IMG/VR virus record: IMGVR_UViG_3300011126_000040
Span: 1-35,368 of that record
DNA length: 35,368 bases
Strand: one strand, 5' to 3'
Origin: a virus
The position numbers and the translations under genes are program-made. Of the stretch, positions 24,666-31,415 are shown piece by piece. Each line of letters opens with the position of its first letter. Within the stretch, counting starts at the first letter, position 1. A model generated the notes under the pieces. That model was not told the DNA's origin. It made no database searches and saw only the letters and a program-made list of their open reading frames with translations.

Positions 24666-24858
24666 CAGGAGAACCAGGCAAATATTCAAAGAATGTTGGT
24701 TGGGCATCTTTATTTAAGCATGAATGACAGGACCATTTCCCATCGCCATCGTATTTACTTGAATAATGCCCGCTCATCGCCCCGTAAGGAGGGACATACA
24801 GAAGCAGTCTACGTCCATCTCGTGGCGCTAGGTGAATAGGCTTCCAGTCAGCTCTCAT
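24655..24858 (-). CDS. DUF551-like small protein
   Basis: A 67-residue protein with the DUF551 opening DWKPIHLAPRDGRRLLLYVPP, and a CHSC segment. ATG 24858 lies behind GGAGAG. It overlaps the HNH-like gene by 11 bases. A longer frame upstream is a shadow of that gene. Function unknown. Confidence 0.75.
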   Translation of the reverse strand: MRADWKPIHLAPRDGRRLLLYVPPYGAMSGHYSSKYDGDGKWSCHSCLNKDAQPTFFEYLPGSPDAS

Positions 24859-25162
24859 TACTTTCTCTCCATAATTCCTTAGCCAAAGCCACACCATCAA
24901 TCCCATGACCGGCAAGGAACGAAACTTCATCCCCTGATCGGTCGTGTAAGTCTGAATGACACATATGGCACATCGGTATGACCCATTCATCGCCAGCACG
25001 TAGACCCATTCCACGTACCGGACCCCTTAGCAAATGGTGAGCATGTGAAGGCCCGCCAGCGCCACAACAACAGCAAGGCATTGCCCGTACATTTGCAAGA
25101 TGGAGTTCATCCACAAATCGTTTAGGCTTGATCCTGCCATGATTGAGTTTTTTACTAAGCAT
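24848..25162 (-). CDS. HNH nuclease-like protein (DUF968-type)
   Basis: A 104-residue protein. A Cys cluster (MPCCCCGAGG, about 29-37), then HAHHLLRG (40-47) and PMCHMCHSDLH (63-73) give the zinc-binding HNH arrangement. GMGLRAGDEWVIPMC is typical of DUF968/phage recombination nucleases. It overlaps the Rad52-like gene by 8 bases, which suggests a shared recombination or junction-processing role. Confidence 0.85.
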   Translation of the reverse strand: MLSKKLNHGRIKPKRFVDELHLANVRAMPCCCCGAGGPSHAHHLLRGPVRGMGLRAGDEWVIPMCHMCHSDLHDRSGDEVSFLAGHGIDGVALAKELWRESNES

Positions 25163-25823
25163 CCTTCATCGCCAACGCTTCGAGTTTATCATCAATGGCA
25201 TCCATGATCTGACCATGCACGACCTTTGACAAATTCATCACCTCGTCAATTTTTGGCTGGTGCTTTGTTACAAGCGCCTTGACAGCATCCGTTGTTTCTT
25301 TGGTATTAAGGACCGTCAAGAACTTGTCGCGAAATCCTTCCGCCTTTTCCTGAGGTGGCTTCTCTGGCGCTTTTACATTGTCGCCGGACTTGTCATATAG
25401 AGCCAGGCCAAACGGATTGCCGAACTTGCGAAAGGCGCGTTTCTCTGCATCACTTTCGGCTTCTTTGATTGCCCCCTCATGGGCCTTGCCAACATCAGCA
25501 TCAATACCATTACCAAAGCCTGTTCCTTCTTTGACAACATCGCCAACAGTAATGCGAACCTTTGCTACGTAGGCTACATTAAAGCCGGGCTTTTCGTATT
25601 GTCCGCCCTTACCGATAACACAGTCTTTCTCTGAAACCATGTTGGTAAAGATCGTTTCACTTGACCATCCACCGAAACCGAAGACTTGGTTTGCAAGATC
25701 AATCGCATACCAGCTTTCGATGTAGCTCATCTGGTTACTACCGACGGTGCGCTGTTTGACGTGCCTTGGGTCTAACGGCCCGGAAAGCTTTTCAGAAGCC
25801 TTTGACCAATCAATTTCCTGCAT
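25155..25823 (-). CDS. Rad52-like single-strand annealing protein
   Basis: A 222-residue protein starting at ATG 25823. YIESWYAIDLANQVFGFGGWSSETI and VRITVGDVVKEGTGFGNGIDADVGKAHEGAIKEAESDAEKRAFRKFGNPFGLALYDK form the Rad52/22-type core, as in phage Sak-like annealases. The C-terminal third is charged and likely helical. It pairs complementary single strands in phage recombination-dependent replication. A frame extended to 25868 adds 15 untypical residues. Confidence 0.9.
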   Translation of the reverse strand: MQEIDWSKASEKLSGPLDPRHVKQRTVGSNQMSYIESWYAIDLANQVFGFGGWSSETIFTNMVSEKDCVIGKGGQYEKPGFNVAYVAKVRITVGDVVKEGTGFGNGIDADVGKAHEGAIKEAESDAEKRAFRKFGNPFGLALYDKSGDNVKAPEKPPQEKAEGFRDKFLTVLNTKETTDAVKALVTKHQPKIDEVMNLSKVVHGQIMDAIDDKLEALAMKDA

Positions 25824-26061
25824 TCTCGAGCTCCTCAATTGCCTGTTTAACTTTGTCGGCGGCTTCACCTAATAGGCCAGCCGCCCGTACATGCCCGATC
25901 CACGTAACCCCGCACATATCGTTTCGCTTGTCACGAATGCGCTCTTGGATAATGCGGAGGTATTGCACTTCGTTTTCCAGCGGAAAGCTCTTGACGACCT
26001 TTTCCGTACCAGTGCCCCAACCGGGTATATCAAATGGCTTGCCAGTGTCTTTGATGTTCAT
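25810..26061 (-). CDS. Small protein, unknown
   Basis: An 83-residue protein (SFPLENEVQYLRIIQERIRDKRNDMCGVTWIGHVRAAGLLGEAADKVKQAIEEL), mainly helical, starting at ATG 26061. It overlaps the annealase gene by 14 bases and the NinX gene by 4. Possibly an accessory to the annealase; no family recognised. Confidence 0.7.
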   Translation of the reverse strand: MNIKDTGKPFDIPGWGTGTEKVVKSFPLENEVQYLRIIQERIRDKRNDMCGVTWIGHVRAAGLLGEAADKVKQAIEELENAGN

Positions 26062-26468
26062 GATTGCACCAATTCGTCTGGTATTTCGATTTCGTCTTTG
26101 CAACGGTTGATGTATTTAACGATGCATAGACATGCTGCTTGAAGTGGCGTTGATCCGTGCATTATGACCTCAATATCCGGGTGGTCCTCAAATACTGCGT
26201 GAATCTTAGCGATATACCCGTCAGTATCCGGCATAAGATAGACTTCGTATTTTGGAATTAGAGGGCCGCCATGAGCCCAGTTGCCAGATGGGTTGAATTC
26301 GTCATCCTGAATGGCCTTTGGCTTTTCTCGCACGATCACTTGCGGTTCATCTGGGCTTCCAGTGTCGAAGCAGTGCCAATTTCCTGCGGGACGTGATTTA
26401 CCCCACAAACACACAGCAGCCGCATAGTTAAGCGCACGGCCTTCAAGTTCAGATACCTTGACTTTCAT
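26058..26468 (-). CDS. NinX-like protein, DUF2591
   Basis: A 136-residue protein with the DUF2591 opening MKVKVSELEGRALNYAAAVC, then FNPSGNWAHGGPLI and the C-terminal ACLCIVKYINRCKDEIEIPDEL. Length and motif order match NinX-like phage proteins, whose role is unknown. ATG 26468 overlaps the preceding small gene as ATGA. The frame extended upstream is another gene. Confidence 0.88.
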   Translation of the reverse strand: MKVKVSELEGRALNYAAAVCLWGKSRPAGNWHCFDTGSPDEPQVIVREKPKAIQDDEFNPSGNWAHGGPLIPKYEVYLMPDTDGYIAKIHAVFEDHPDIEVIMHGSTPLQAACLCIVKYINRCKDEIEIPDELVQS

Positions 26469-26644
26469 TGCGCAATCCCTTCGAAAATCTCGGAAGCCCG
26501 CTGAATATATGGCTGGGCAAGAATAACCATTCCGATAAACAGAAATTCGAACGCCGCCACTGCCAAGCACCAGATAACAAGATCATTAGTTACCGCACTC
26601 GGTGCATCTTGCTGAGACTTTGATTGGTTTTCCTCGCTCGTCAT
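26465..26644 (-). CDS. 59-residue membrane protein, overlapping
   Basis: A small frame read from the ATGA junction with NinX. A hydrophilic start (MTSEENQSKSQQDAPS) precedes one membrane segment VIWCLAVAAFEFLFIGMVILA and a charged tail. GAGGAG lies upstream. It begins 59 bases inside the end of the preceding gene in another frame. Function unknown. Confidence 0.6.
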   Translation of the reverse strand: MTSEENQSKSQQDAPSAVTNDLVIWCLAVAAFEFLFIGMVILAQPYIQRASEIFEGIAQ

Positions 26645-26918
26645 GGCCTATCTCCTCAAAGTTTCCAACGCGACCGCCACAACATGTTTTGCATGGCTCT
26701 TGGCATTGTTTGATTTCACGTTCCATCCCGCTGATCTTAACACCAACAGTGTCGTCTATCATGGATGACAGGTAGCCCTTGACTATCTCCATATCCTCGT
26801 CTGACAGATTGCATTCACGCGCCCACCAGAGAACATCAGACCGCATTGATTCACACTTCACACGATAACGCTCTATCTGTGTGGCAATGCCTTTAATATG
26901 CTCATCAAGGCCGCTCAT
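26586..26918 (-). CDS. Zinc-ribbon small protein
   Basis: A 110-residue protein: helical N-terminus (HIKGIATQIERYRVKCESM), then a Cys cluster (CQEPCKTCCGGR) and a closing CTEC, which together could bind zinc. ATG 26918 overlaps the upstream stop (ATGA). Likely nucleic-acid or protein binding; function unknown. Confidence 0.7.
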   Translation of the reverse strand: MSGLDEHIKGIATQIERYRVKCESMRSDVLWWARECNLSDEDMEIVKGYLSSMIDDTVGVKISGMEREIKQCQEPCKTCCGGRVGNFEEIGHDERGKPIKVSARCTECGN

Positions 26919-27082
26919 TTCTCACGCTCGTTTTCGTACTTGATAAGCGCGTCGTATAGATAACCGGGGATTTCTTCCCATTTTGTTATGGTGTGATTTT
27001 CAATTGCCCAATAGAATTTCGATCCTTCTTGATCAACGTGCAACCCGCCATAGTATCCAGTTATTTTGCCAATCTGTTCCAC
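26915..27082 (-). CDS. Small protein, duplicate copy 2
   Basis: A 55-residue protein starting at GTG 27082 behind AGGAGAG. It contains DQEGSKFYWAIENH and KWEEIPGYLYDALIKYENE, matching the next gene over much of its length. It was too short for standard gene calling. Together with copy 1 it is a tandem duplication. Confidence 0.75.
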   Translation of the reverse strand: MEQIGKITGYYGGLHVDQEGSKFYWAIENHTITKWEEIPGYLYDALIKYENEREK

Positions 27083-27092
27083 ATCAACTCTC

Positions 27093-27263
27093 CTATAGTT
27101 TCTCGCGCTCTATTTCGTATTTGATAAGTGCACCATACAAGTACCCGGGTATTTCTTCCCAGCGGCGTCCTGAATGATCTTCGATAGACCAATAGAACTT
27201 GTCGCCTTCTTGCTTAACAGTAATGAAATCGTAGTAATCCCGATTTCCTCCAATGCACATCAT
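27093..27263 (-). CDS. Small protein, duplicate copy 1
   Basis: A 56-residue protein starting at ATG 27263 (or 27260). It contains KQEGDKFYWSIEDH and RWEEIPGYLYGALIKYEIE, parallel to copy 2. TGG at fixed places and an acidic/aromatic pattern are shared. The pair lies in the same leftward operon, 10 bases apart. No function recognised. Confidence 0.75.
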   Translation of the reverse strand: MMCIGGNRDYYDFITVKQEGDKFYWSIEDHSGRRWEEIPGYLYGALIKYEIEREKL

Positions 27264-27278
27264 GCCAACTCTCCGCCA

Positions 27279-27494
27279 TCACAGGTCGTTATAAACATCA
27301 ATTGCATCTTGAAGCCCGATGGTATCGTGAACAACATCATCTCCATCCTCTACAAGAAACGTAAAATTGCGTGTGTTGTAGTCAGCTACCATATAAAGCC
27401 GCTTATTCGATACGATACCGTGCGATGCGGCAAGTGTAATGGAGGCATCACATCGACCGATCAATTCGTCGTAGCTAACTGTGTGCTTCTTCAT
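27279..27494 (-). CDS. First gene of the leftward operon, unknown
   Basis: A 71-residue protein (SYDELIGRCDASITLAASHGIVSNKRLYMVADYNTRNFTFLVEDG) starting at ATG 27494 behind AAAGGAG. It is the first gene after the leftward promoter. No family recognised. Confidence 0.7.
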   Translation of the reverse strand: MKKHTVSYDELIGRCDASITLAASHGIVSNKRLYMVADYNTRNFTFLVEDGDDVVHDTIGLQDAIDVYNDL

Positions 27495-27520
27495 ACTAAA
27501 TCTCCTTTGTTTGATAACGA

Positions 27521-27548
27521 ACCATACCATACATTGCGGACGTGTCAA
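27521..27548 (-). promoter_or_regulatory. Leftward early promoter
   Basis: On the minus strand TTGACA (27548-27543), 16-base spacer, TATGGT (27526-27521), then a short leader to the ATG at 27494. The -35 box is the start of a TTGACA-CGTC-CGCAAT copy (27548-27533). Confidence 0.7.
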
Positions 27549-27571
27549 TAATTATTTATGCAAAAAAGTGT

Positions 27572-27616
27572 TTGACATACACGCAATCAATCAGCATACT
27601 TTGACACATACGCAAT
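27572..27616 (+). promoter_or_regulatory. Rightward early promoter with two operator-like copies
   Basis: TTGACA (27572-27577), 17-base spacer, CATACT (27595-27600). The repeated TTGACA-N4-CGCAAT occurs at 27572-27587 and 27601-27616; the second copy covers the transcription start. With the leftward copy there are three, all with the same 4-base gap. A Cro-like protein is encoded directly downstream. Confidence 0.7.
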
Positions 27617-27629
27617 CGAGGGTTAGCGA

Positions 27630-27830
27630 ATGAAACATAAAGAGATCATCGAAAAGTGGGGTACACCTGCTGAATTAAGTAAGGACTTGGGGCTTGGCTA
27701 CCAACAGGTGTATGGGTGGTTCCGTCGCAACAGCATCCCCACTGGATATTGGGAGCGTGTCGTAACAGCCGCCACGTTACGAGGAATTGACGGTGTTGAT
27801 TTTAATGCACTTTGGAGCGGTAAAAAGTGA
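27630..27830 (+). CDS. Cro-like HTH regulator
   Basis: A 66-residue protein. IIEKWGTPAELSKDLGLGYQQVYGWFRRNSIPTGYWERVVTAATLRGIDGV is the pattern of small Cro/CI-like phage regulators (carph-isopro type). The recognition helix is likely LGYQQVYGWFRRN. It is the first rightward early gene and should bind the operators in the divergent region. GAGGG lies 8 bases before the ATG. It overlaps the RusA gene by 4 bases. Confidence 0.85.
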   Translation: MKHKEIIEKWGTPAELSKDLGLGYQQVYGWFRRNSIPTGYWERVVTAATLRGIDGVDFNALWSGKK

Positions 27831-28186
27831 TCTACAGGTTTAAGTTGACATTCCCCCATAGTGAGCTGTCACCGAACGCGCCGCATAGCAATTACCGTGT
27901 GAAGAATAACCACAAGAAGAAGTTCAAAGAGCTGATACATAAGGAATGCTTGGCGCAAGGTGCAAGGAAATTAACCGGAAAGGACGTGTCTGTGTGGGCT
28001 ACGTTCTATCCACCTGACAAGCGCCGTAGGGACTTCGATAATCAGATAGCGTCTTTCAAAGCAGGATTTGACGGTATCGCGGATGTAATCGGAGTTGATG
28101 ACTATGACTGGAGCTGGCGGCTTGACAACAGCAAAGAGCCGCTTGGATGTGTGATCGTACAGGTTGAAACACTGGAGAGTGAATGA
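27827..28186 (+). CDS. rusA: RusA-like Holliday junction resolvase
   Basis: A 119-residue protein starting at GTG 27827. SPNAPHSNYR and the catalytic block KRRRDFDNQIASFKAGFDGIADVIGVDD carry Asp 69, 71 and 91/92, corresponding to the acidic residues of E. coli RusA. It would cut branched DNA made during replication and recombination before packaging. Confidence 0.92.
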   Translation: MIYRFKLTFPHSELSPNAPHSNYRVKNNHKKKFKELIHKECLAQGARKLTGKDVSVWATFYPPDKRRRDFDNQIASFKAGFDGIADVIGVDDYDWSWRLDNSKEPLGCVIVQVETLESE

Positions 28187-28434
28187 TGACCATTATCCCA
28201 TCAGAATACAACGGAACACCAGCAGAGCGTTGCTCATTTGTTATGAGTGATGTTCCTGCCAAGCATCCTTTGAAGCAAGCAGAGGAGATACTAGCCCGCC
28301 AAGGCAAGTCTGCGCATTACAACGCACGTACTGGCGAGGTGACGTTAAGCGGATACCGCCTACCCGCTGTGATGTTTGTGAACATGGCAAACAAATACAC
28401 CACCCAACCAATCAAATACCCCGGAGCATACTAA
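28183..28434 (+). CDS. Small protein, unknown
   Basis: An 83-residue protein (HPLKQAEEILARQGKSAHYNARTGEVTLSGYRLPAVMFVNMANKY). ATG 28183 overlaps the resolvase stop; ATG 28186 is better spaced from GGAGAG. It sits directly before SSB and overlaps it by one base. No function known. Confidence 0.7.
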   Translation: MMTIIPSEYNGTPAERCSFVMSDVPAKHPLKQAEEILARQGKSAHYNARTGEVTLSGYRLPAVMFVNMANKYTTQPIKYPGAY

Positions 28435-28847
28435 TGTTGAATAAATGCGAATTTATCGGACGTGTTGGCAAAACACCTGAGACGAGACACACACAGGCAG
28501 GAACAAAGGTTGTTTCGTTCTCGCTGGCGGCAACTGAAAGCTGGAAGAACCAGCAAGGCGAAAAGCAAGAGCGCACAGAATGGGTGAATTGCACCTGTTT
28601 CGGTAATAGCCGTGGCGATGGCTTGGCAGGCGTTGTTGAAAAGTATGTTGGCAAGGGCGATCTGATTTACATCTGTGGCAAAATGCAGACGGATAAATAT
28701 CAGAAAGATGGTCGCGATGTTTACACCACCAAGATCGTTGTCGATGACATGAAGATGTTGGGCGGCAAAGGTGATGGCGGTCAATCGAGCCAAGGCGGTA
28801 ATACTGGTGGTGGCGAACCTGACCTAAGTGATGAGATACCTTGGTGA
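28434..28847 (+). CDS. ssb: Single-stranded DNA-binding protein
   Basis: A 137-residue SSB. An OB fold starts MLNKCEFIGRVGKTPETRHTQAG, followed by VVSFSLAATESWKNQQGEKQERTEWVNCTCFG and KYVGKGDLIYICGKMQTDKY. A Gly/Gln-rich linker leads to the acidic tip DLSDEIPW; cellular SSBs end in PF here, so a Trp replaces the Phe. It covers single strands in replication and recombination. Confidence 0.96.
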   Translation: MLNKCEFIGRVGKTPETRHTQAGTKVVSFSLAATESWKNQQGEKQERTEWVNCTCFGNSRGDGLAGVVEKYVGKGDLIYICGKMQTDKYQKDGRDVYTTKIVVDDMKMLGGKGDGGQSSQGGNTGGGEPDLSDEIPW

Positions 28848-28900
28848 TCAACAACTTAGCGGCTGTCTTAGCCGACAGTCGCAACACACCGGAGAGAGTT

Positions 28901-29110
28901 ATGACTGATCAAAAATTAAAGCCGTGCCCCTTTTGTGGGGCTTCGCACGTCAACGATACGGACGTTTCATGCCTGCCATCAGTTGCATCAGCATTATTTG
29001 ACGACTCATACAATTGGGTTTGTCCAGATTGTGCTTGCAGCGGACCTGCTGGCGTGACGATTGAAGAAGCAACTGAGTTGTGGAACCAAAGACAATGGTG
29101 GGAAGCATGA
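28901..29110 (+). CDS. Lar-like restriction alleviation protein
   Basis: A 69-residue protein starting at ATG 28901 with GGAGAGAG upstream. LKPCPFCGAS and VCPDCACSGPAG with EEATELWNQR give the Lar-type zinc ribbon (Cys 9, 12, 41, 44). Lar proteins modulate host type I restriction. The frame extended upstream to 28841 lies in another gene's end and lacks a ribosome site. Confidence 0.85.
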   Translation: MTDQKLKPCPFCGASHVNDTDVSCLPSVASALFDDSYNWVCPDCACSGPAGVTIEEATELWNQRQWWEA

Positions 29111-29352
29111 CTGATGCGGAAATGCGTGTATCACAGTTTTTGTTAAGCATTCAGGTTCGGTCGCCACGAACAACAAAAGCCTTGGCGACAGTGCATGCTG
29201 GCGGGTTTGAGGCTGTTCTCTTGAAGGACATTAAACAGATTCTCGAAGACCTTGCCGAACAACGAATGCTATGCGACCTATACCGTAAAGAAGCCCTAGG
29301 CCGTGCTGGAAGCAACGCTGCTGAGCACATGGCACAACATGATTTGACTTAG
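29107..29352 (+). CDS. Small helical protein, unknown
   Basis: An 81-residue protein (DAEMRVSQFLLSIQVRSPRTTKALATVHAGGFEAVLLKDIKQILEDLAEQ), helical and charged. ATG 29107 overlaps the Lar stop as ATGA. No family recognised. Confidence 0.7.
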   Translation: MTDAEMRVSQFLLSIQVRSPRTTKALATVHAGGFEAVLLKDIKQILEDLAEQRMLCDLYRKEALGRAGSNAAEHMAQHDLT

Positions 29353-29361
29353 GAGAGTGAT

Positions 29362-29883
29362 ATGGACATTAAACAGTTCAAGCCGAAGAATATCAAACGA
29401 TCTGACAAGTTCAGTGCCAATCTTTTCAAATTCATGCGTAAGAACGAATCATGGGGATTGCACGTATATTCTCCACAAATTGATTGGAACATGAATTTTC
29501 AGAAGTTCAATTATGATGATCCACGCACGCGCAGTATATATATTGGCTTTCGTGACGATCAAGGTTGGCTTGTAGGCCGATGCTTGGCGGATATCATTTG
29601 CGCTGATCGTAACGTTACTGAGTGCTACGCATATTCGCCTGGTAAAGATGATGTTTTTTACAGAAACATGATTGAAATCAGCGATTGGTTTTTCACAGAA
29701 TATGCTCGTATTGGTCGAGCGCTATGGGACAAAGAAGGCGCAAACTTCATGATTGGAAGTGAGAATCGTTTTACGATTGTAGGGAATACTAAGCGGTGCA
29801 ATTGGTCCGGGCGTTGGTACGAAAAGAAGATAACGAAAAAACAAACTACAGAACGCAAAGAAAAATGGGTTATTCAGTCATGA
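29362..29883 (+). CDS. Unknown protein, aromatic-rich
   Basis: A 173-residue protein with many Trp, Tyr and Phe (ESWGLHVYSPQIDWNMNFQKFNYDDP, GWLVGRCLADIICADRNVTECYAYSPGKDD). Strong GGAG 8-9 bases before the ATG. The Lys-rich end (KKITKKQTTERKEKW) could touch nucleic acid. No family recognised. Confidence 0.75.
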   Translation: MDIKQFKPKNIKRSDKFSANLFKFMRKNESWGLHVYSPQIDWNMNFQKFNYDDPRTRSIYIGFRDDQGWLVGRCLADIICADRNVTECYAYSPGKDDVFYRNMIEISDWFFTEYARIGRALWDKEGANFMIGSENRFTIVGNTKRCNWSGRWYEKKITKKQTTERKEKWVIQS

Positions 29884-30038
29884 CCACACAAGAAGCAACC
29901 AAACGCATTCTAAGCGATGACTGCCACTATTTCGGTGATCTAGCCGAGAAGCACCAGAGCATGCCGCTAGCAACCCTGTACGAGCGCCATATCAAGCTGT
30001 ATGAACAATATTTGCTTGGCACTCGTGTATTACATTGA
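29880..30038 (+). CDS. Small protein, unknown
   Basis: A 52-residue protein (EATKRILSDDCHYFGDLAEKHQSMPLATLYERHIKLYEQYL) starting at ATG 29880, overlapping the previous stop (ATGA). A frame extended upstream is the wrong frame of the previous gene. Confidence 0.65.
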   Translation: MTTQEATKRILSDDCHYFGDLAEKHQSMPLATLYERHIKLYEQYLLGTRVLH

Positions 30039-30049
30039 TGGAGAGAAAG

Positions 30050-30457
30050 ATGGGATGTGACATTCACGCTCACGTAGAGCTTAAAATAAACGGACAGTGG
30101 CACCATTACGACCAGCCACGTATACAGCGCGATTACAAGCTGTTTGCACGAATGGCAAACGTTCGCAACGAGGACGGCATTACACCAATCTCAGAACCGA
30201 GAGGCTTGCCGGATGACATTACGTTTATCGTTAAGTTTGATAGTGATCATTGTGGGAGCGATGGTCATAGTCACAGTTATCTCACTTCGGAAGAAATGGC
30301 AGAACTTGACCGAGAATGTCAAAACTCTGATTCATACGCCGATTGGGTGACTTTTGGATATTTGTTTGGTGGCCACTATTGTTATTACTTTGACTATCCT
30401 GATGAGCGTACAGAAGGTGTCGAAGATTTCCGTTTGGTGTTCTGGTTCGATAACTGA
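30050..30457 (+). CDS. Conserved phage/bacterial protein of unknown function
   Basis: A 135-residue protein of a conserved type: MGCDIHAHVELKINGQWHHYDQPRIQRDYKLFARMANVRNEDGITPISEPRGLPDD, then HSHSYLTSEEM. His, Asp and Cys clusters suggest a metal site. Start ATG 30050 has GGAGAG 4-9 bases upstream; longer frames start at 30035/30038. Function unknown. Confidence 0.85.
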   Translation: MGCDIHAHVELKINGQWHHYDQPRIQRDYKLFARMANVRNEDGITPISEPRGLPDDITFIVKFDSDHCGSDGHSHSYLTSEEMAELDRECQNSDSYADWVTFGYLFGGHYCYYFDYPDERTEGVEDFRLVFWFDN

Positions 30458-30493
30458 TTGACCACCGCCATATGAAGGCGTATAAAATAAAGA

Positions 30494-30518
30494 CCCCGCG
30501 ATGCGCAAACATCCGGGG
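30494..30518 (-). terminator. Leftward intrinsic terminator
   Basis: On the minus strand CCCCG-GATG pairs with CATC-(bulge)-CGGGG, then TCTTTATTTT. The T run lies only on that side, so the terminator serves leftward transcription although the flanking genes run rightward. Confidence 0.6.
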
Positions 30519-30585
30519 CACGAGGCAGCGAAATAGTTTTGGAAGACTTTCTCTTAGCCGCCTGAGGTTGATACTAAAGCAATTA

Positions 30586-30792
30586 TCAAAATTTGCAATT
30601 AGCATTATCAACGAAATCTTTAAAATCTTCCCACGGTTTGGACGCTTCCCGCATAAAAACGTCAAAAAATTCCGCTCTGCTTGCCAGCAACGGGAACCTG
30701 CAAGAACCGGCAACACCGGGATGCTTTGCTTTTCGGATGCAGTTCCATCCATCTGACCAATGGAAACAATGCATTCGGGATTTGTCCGGCAT
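30586..30792 (-). CDS. Possible reverse-strand small gene
   Basis: A 68-residue frame with plausible composition: FHWSDGWNCIRKAKHPGVAG, FPLLASRAEFFDVFMREA, PWEDFKDFVDNANCK. An internal ATG at MHCFHW is a possible start. No ribosome site or promoter is visible, but the leftward terminator is just downstream. Rival forward frames look less protein-like. Confidence 0.35.
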   Translation of the reverse strand: MPDKSRMHCFHWSDGWNCIRKAKHPGVAGSCRFPLLASRAEFFDVFMREASKPWEDFKDFVDNANCKF

Positions 30793-30824
30793 ACATAAGG
30801 GACAAGGGAGTATGTAAGGAAGGT

Positions 30825-30968
30825 ATGCCTTGCATGGCGGTGACGCCGAAGGGAAACTTAGTATCCGGCCTTATGGCTTCCAGTGGTCTTGGACTGCATG
30901 ACAGGACAGTGGTTCTGGTAGATTGCAGGGAGAAAAGGCACTTAATAGGTGAGCAGTTATCAAGATAA
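30825..30968 (+). CDS. Possible small protein, unknown
   Basis: A 47-residue frame (MPCMAVTPKGNLVSGLMASS, HDRTVVLVDCREKRHLI) with AAGGAAGG directly upstream. It ends 13 bases before the next ribosome site. The stretch 30458-30980 otherwise holds no convincing rightward gene. Confidence 0.35.
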   Translation: MPCMAVTPKGNLVSGLMASSGLGLHDRTVVLVDCREKRHLIGEQLSR

Positions 30969-30987
30969 GTAAGACAGGAGAGTGGAT

Positions 30988-31356
30988 GTGTCTGGATTTA
31001 ATTACTGTGAAAATGAACCAACGGAAGAATGCCCGTATTGCAAAACCGTTTGCTACGCAGACTGGGTTGACGTTGGTGTTGGGATGGTTCAGTGCGGACC
31101 GTTTCATTGTAATGAATGTAGCGCTTCTGAGATCGGTATGTTCGATGAAAAGAGAGATATAACAAAGGTGGAAAATGATTGTGGGTGGTATAAACCAAAT
31201 ACAGAGCCGGGAAGCTCTGCAAATGTTATCAACGGCAGGATTGTTTCGTATATTCAAATGAGAGATGCATATCAGCGTGAATTCTACGCAAACCAAAAAT
31301 GGCACGATAAAGATTATGTTGAGGATTGGTGGGAAAAAACGAGAAATGGAGAGTGA
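30988..31356 (+). CDS. Zinc-ribbon protein, unknown
   Basis: A 122-residue protein. CPYCKTVCYADW and QCGPFHCNECSASEIG give two Cys pairs for a zinc ribbon. The C-terminal half (VINGRIVSYIQMRDAYQREFYANQKWHDKDYVEDWW) is aromatic and helical. GTG 30988 is spaced 8 bases from AGGAG; GTG 30982 would be too close. A nucleic-acid role is possible. Confidence 0.7.
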   Translation: MSGFNYCENEPTEECPYCKTVCYADWVDVGVGMVQCGPFHCNECSASEIGMFDEKRDITKVENDCGWYKPNTEPGSSANVINGRIVSYIQMRDAYQREFYANQKWHDKDYVEDWWEKTRNGE

Positions 31357-31358
31357 AG

Positions 31359-31415
31359 ATGCTGAGCGCCAAGTTGGATGCTGTCATAGCTAAAGTCAAA
31401 AAATCGGAAAAGTAA
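31359..31415 (+). CDS. Possible 18-residue coupling peptide
   Basis: A short frame (MLSAKLDAVIAKVKKSEK) with GGAGAG 6-7 bases upstream. Its TAA overlaps the ATG of the next gene (TAATG). It may serve translational coupling or be a micropeptide. Confidence 0.35.
   Translation: MLSAKLDAVIAKVKKSEK

Noticed and set aside
30282-30752. 156-residue leftward frame across the end of the gene at 30050
   Set aside because: It crosses a terminator and the end of a conserved gene with unlikely composition; only the shorter frame at 30586-30792 is kept, at low confidence.
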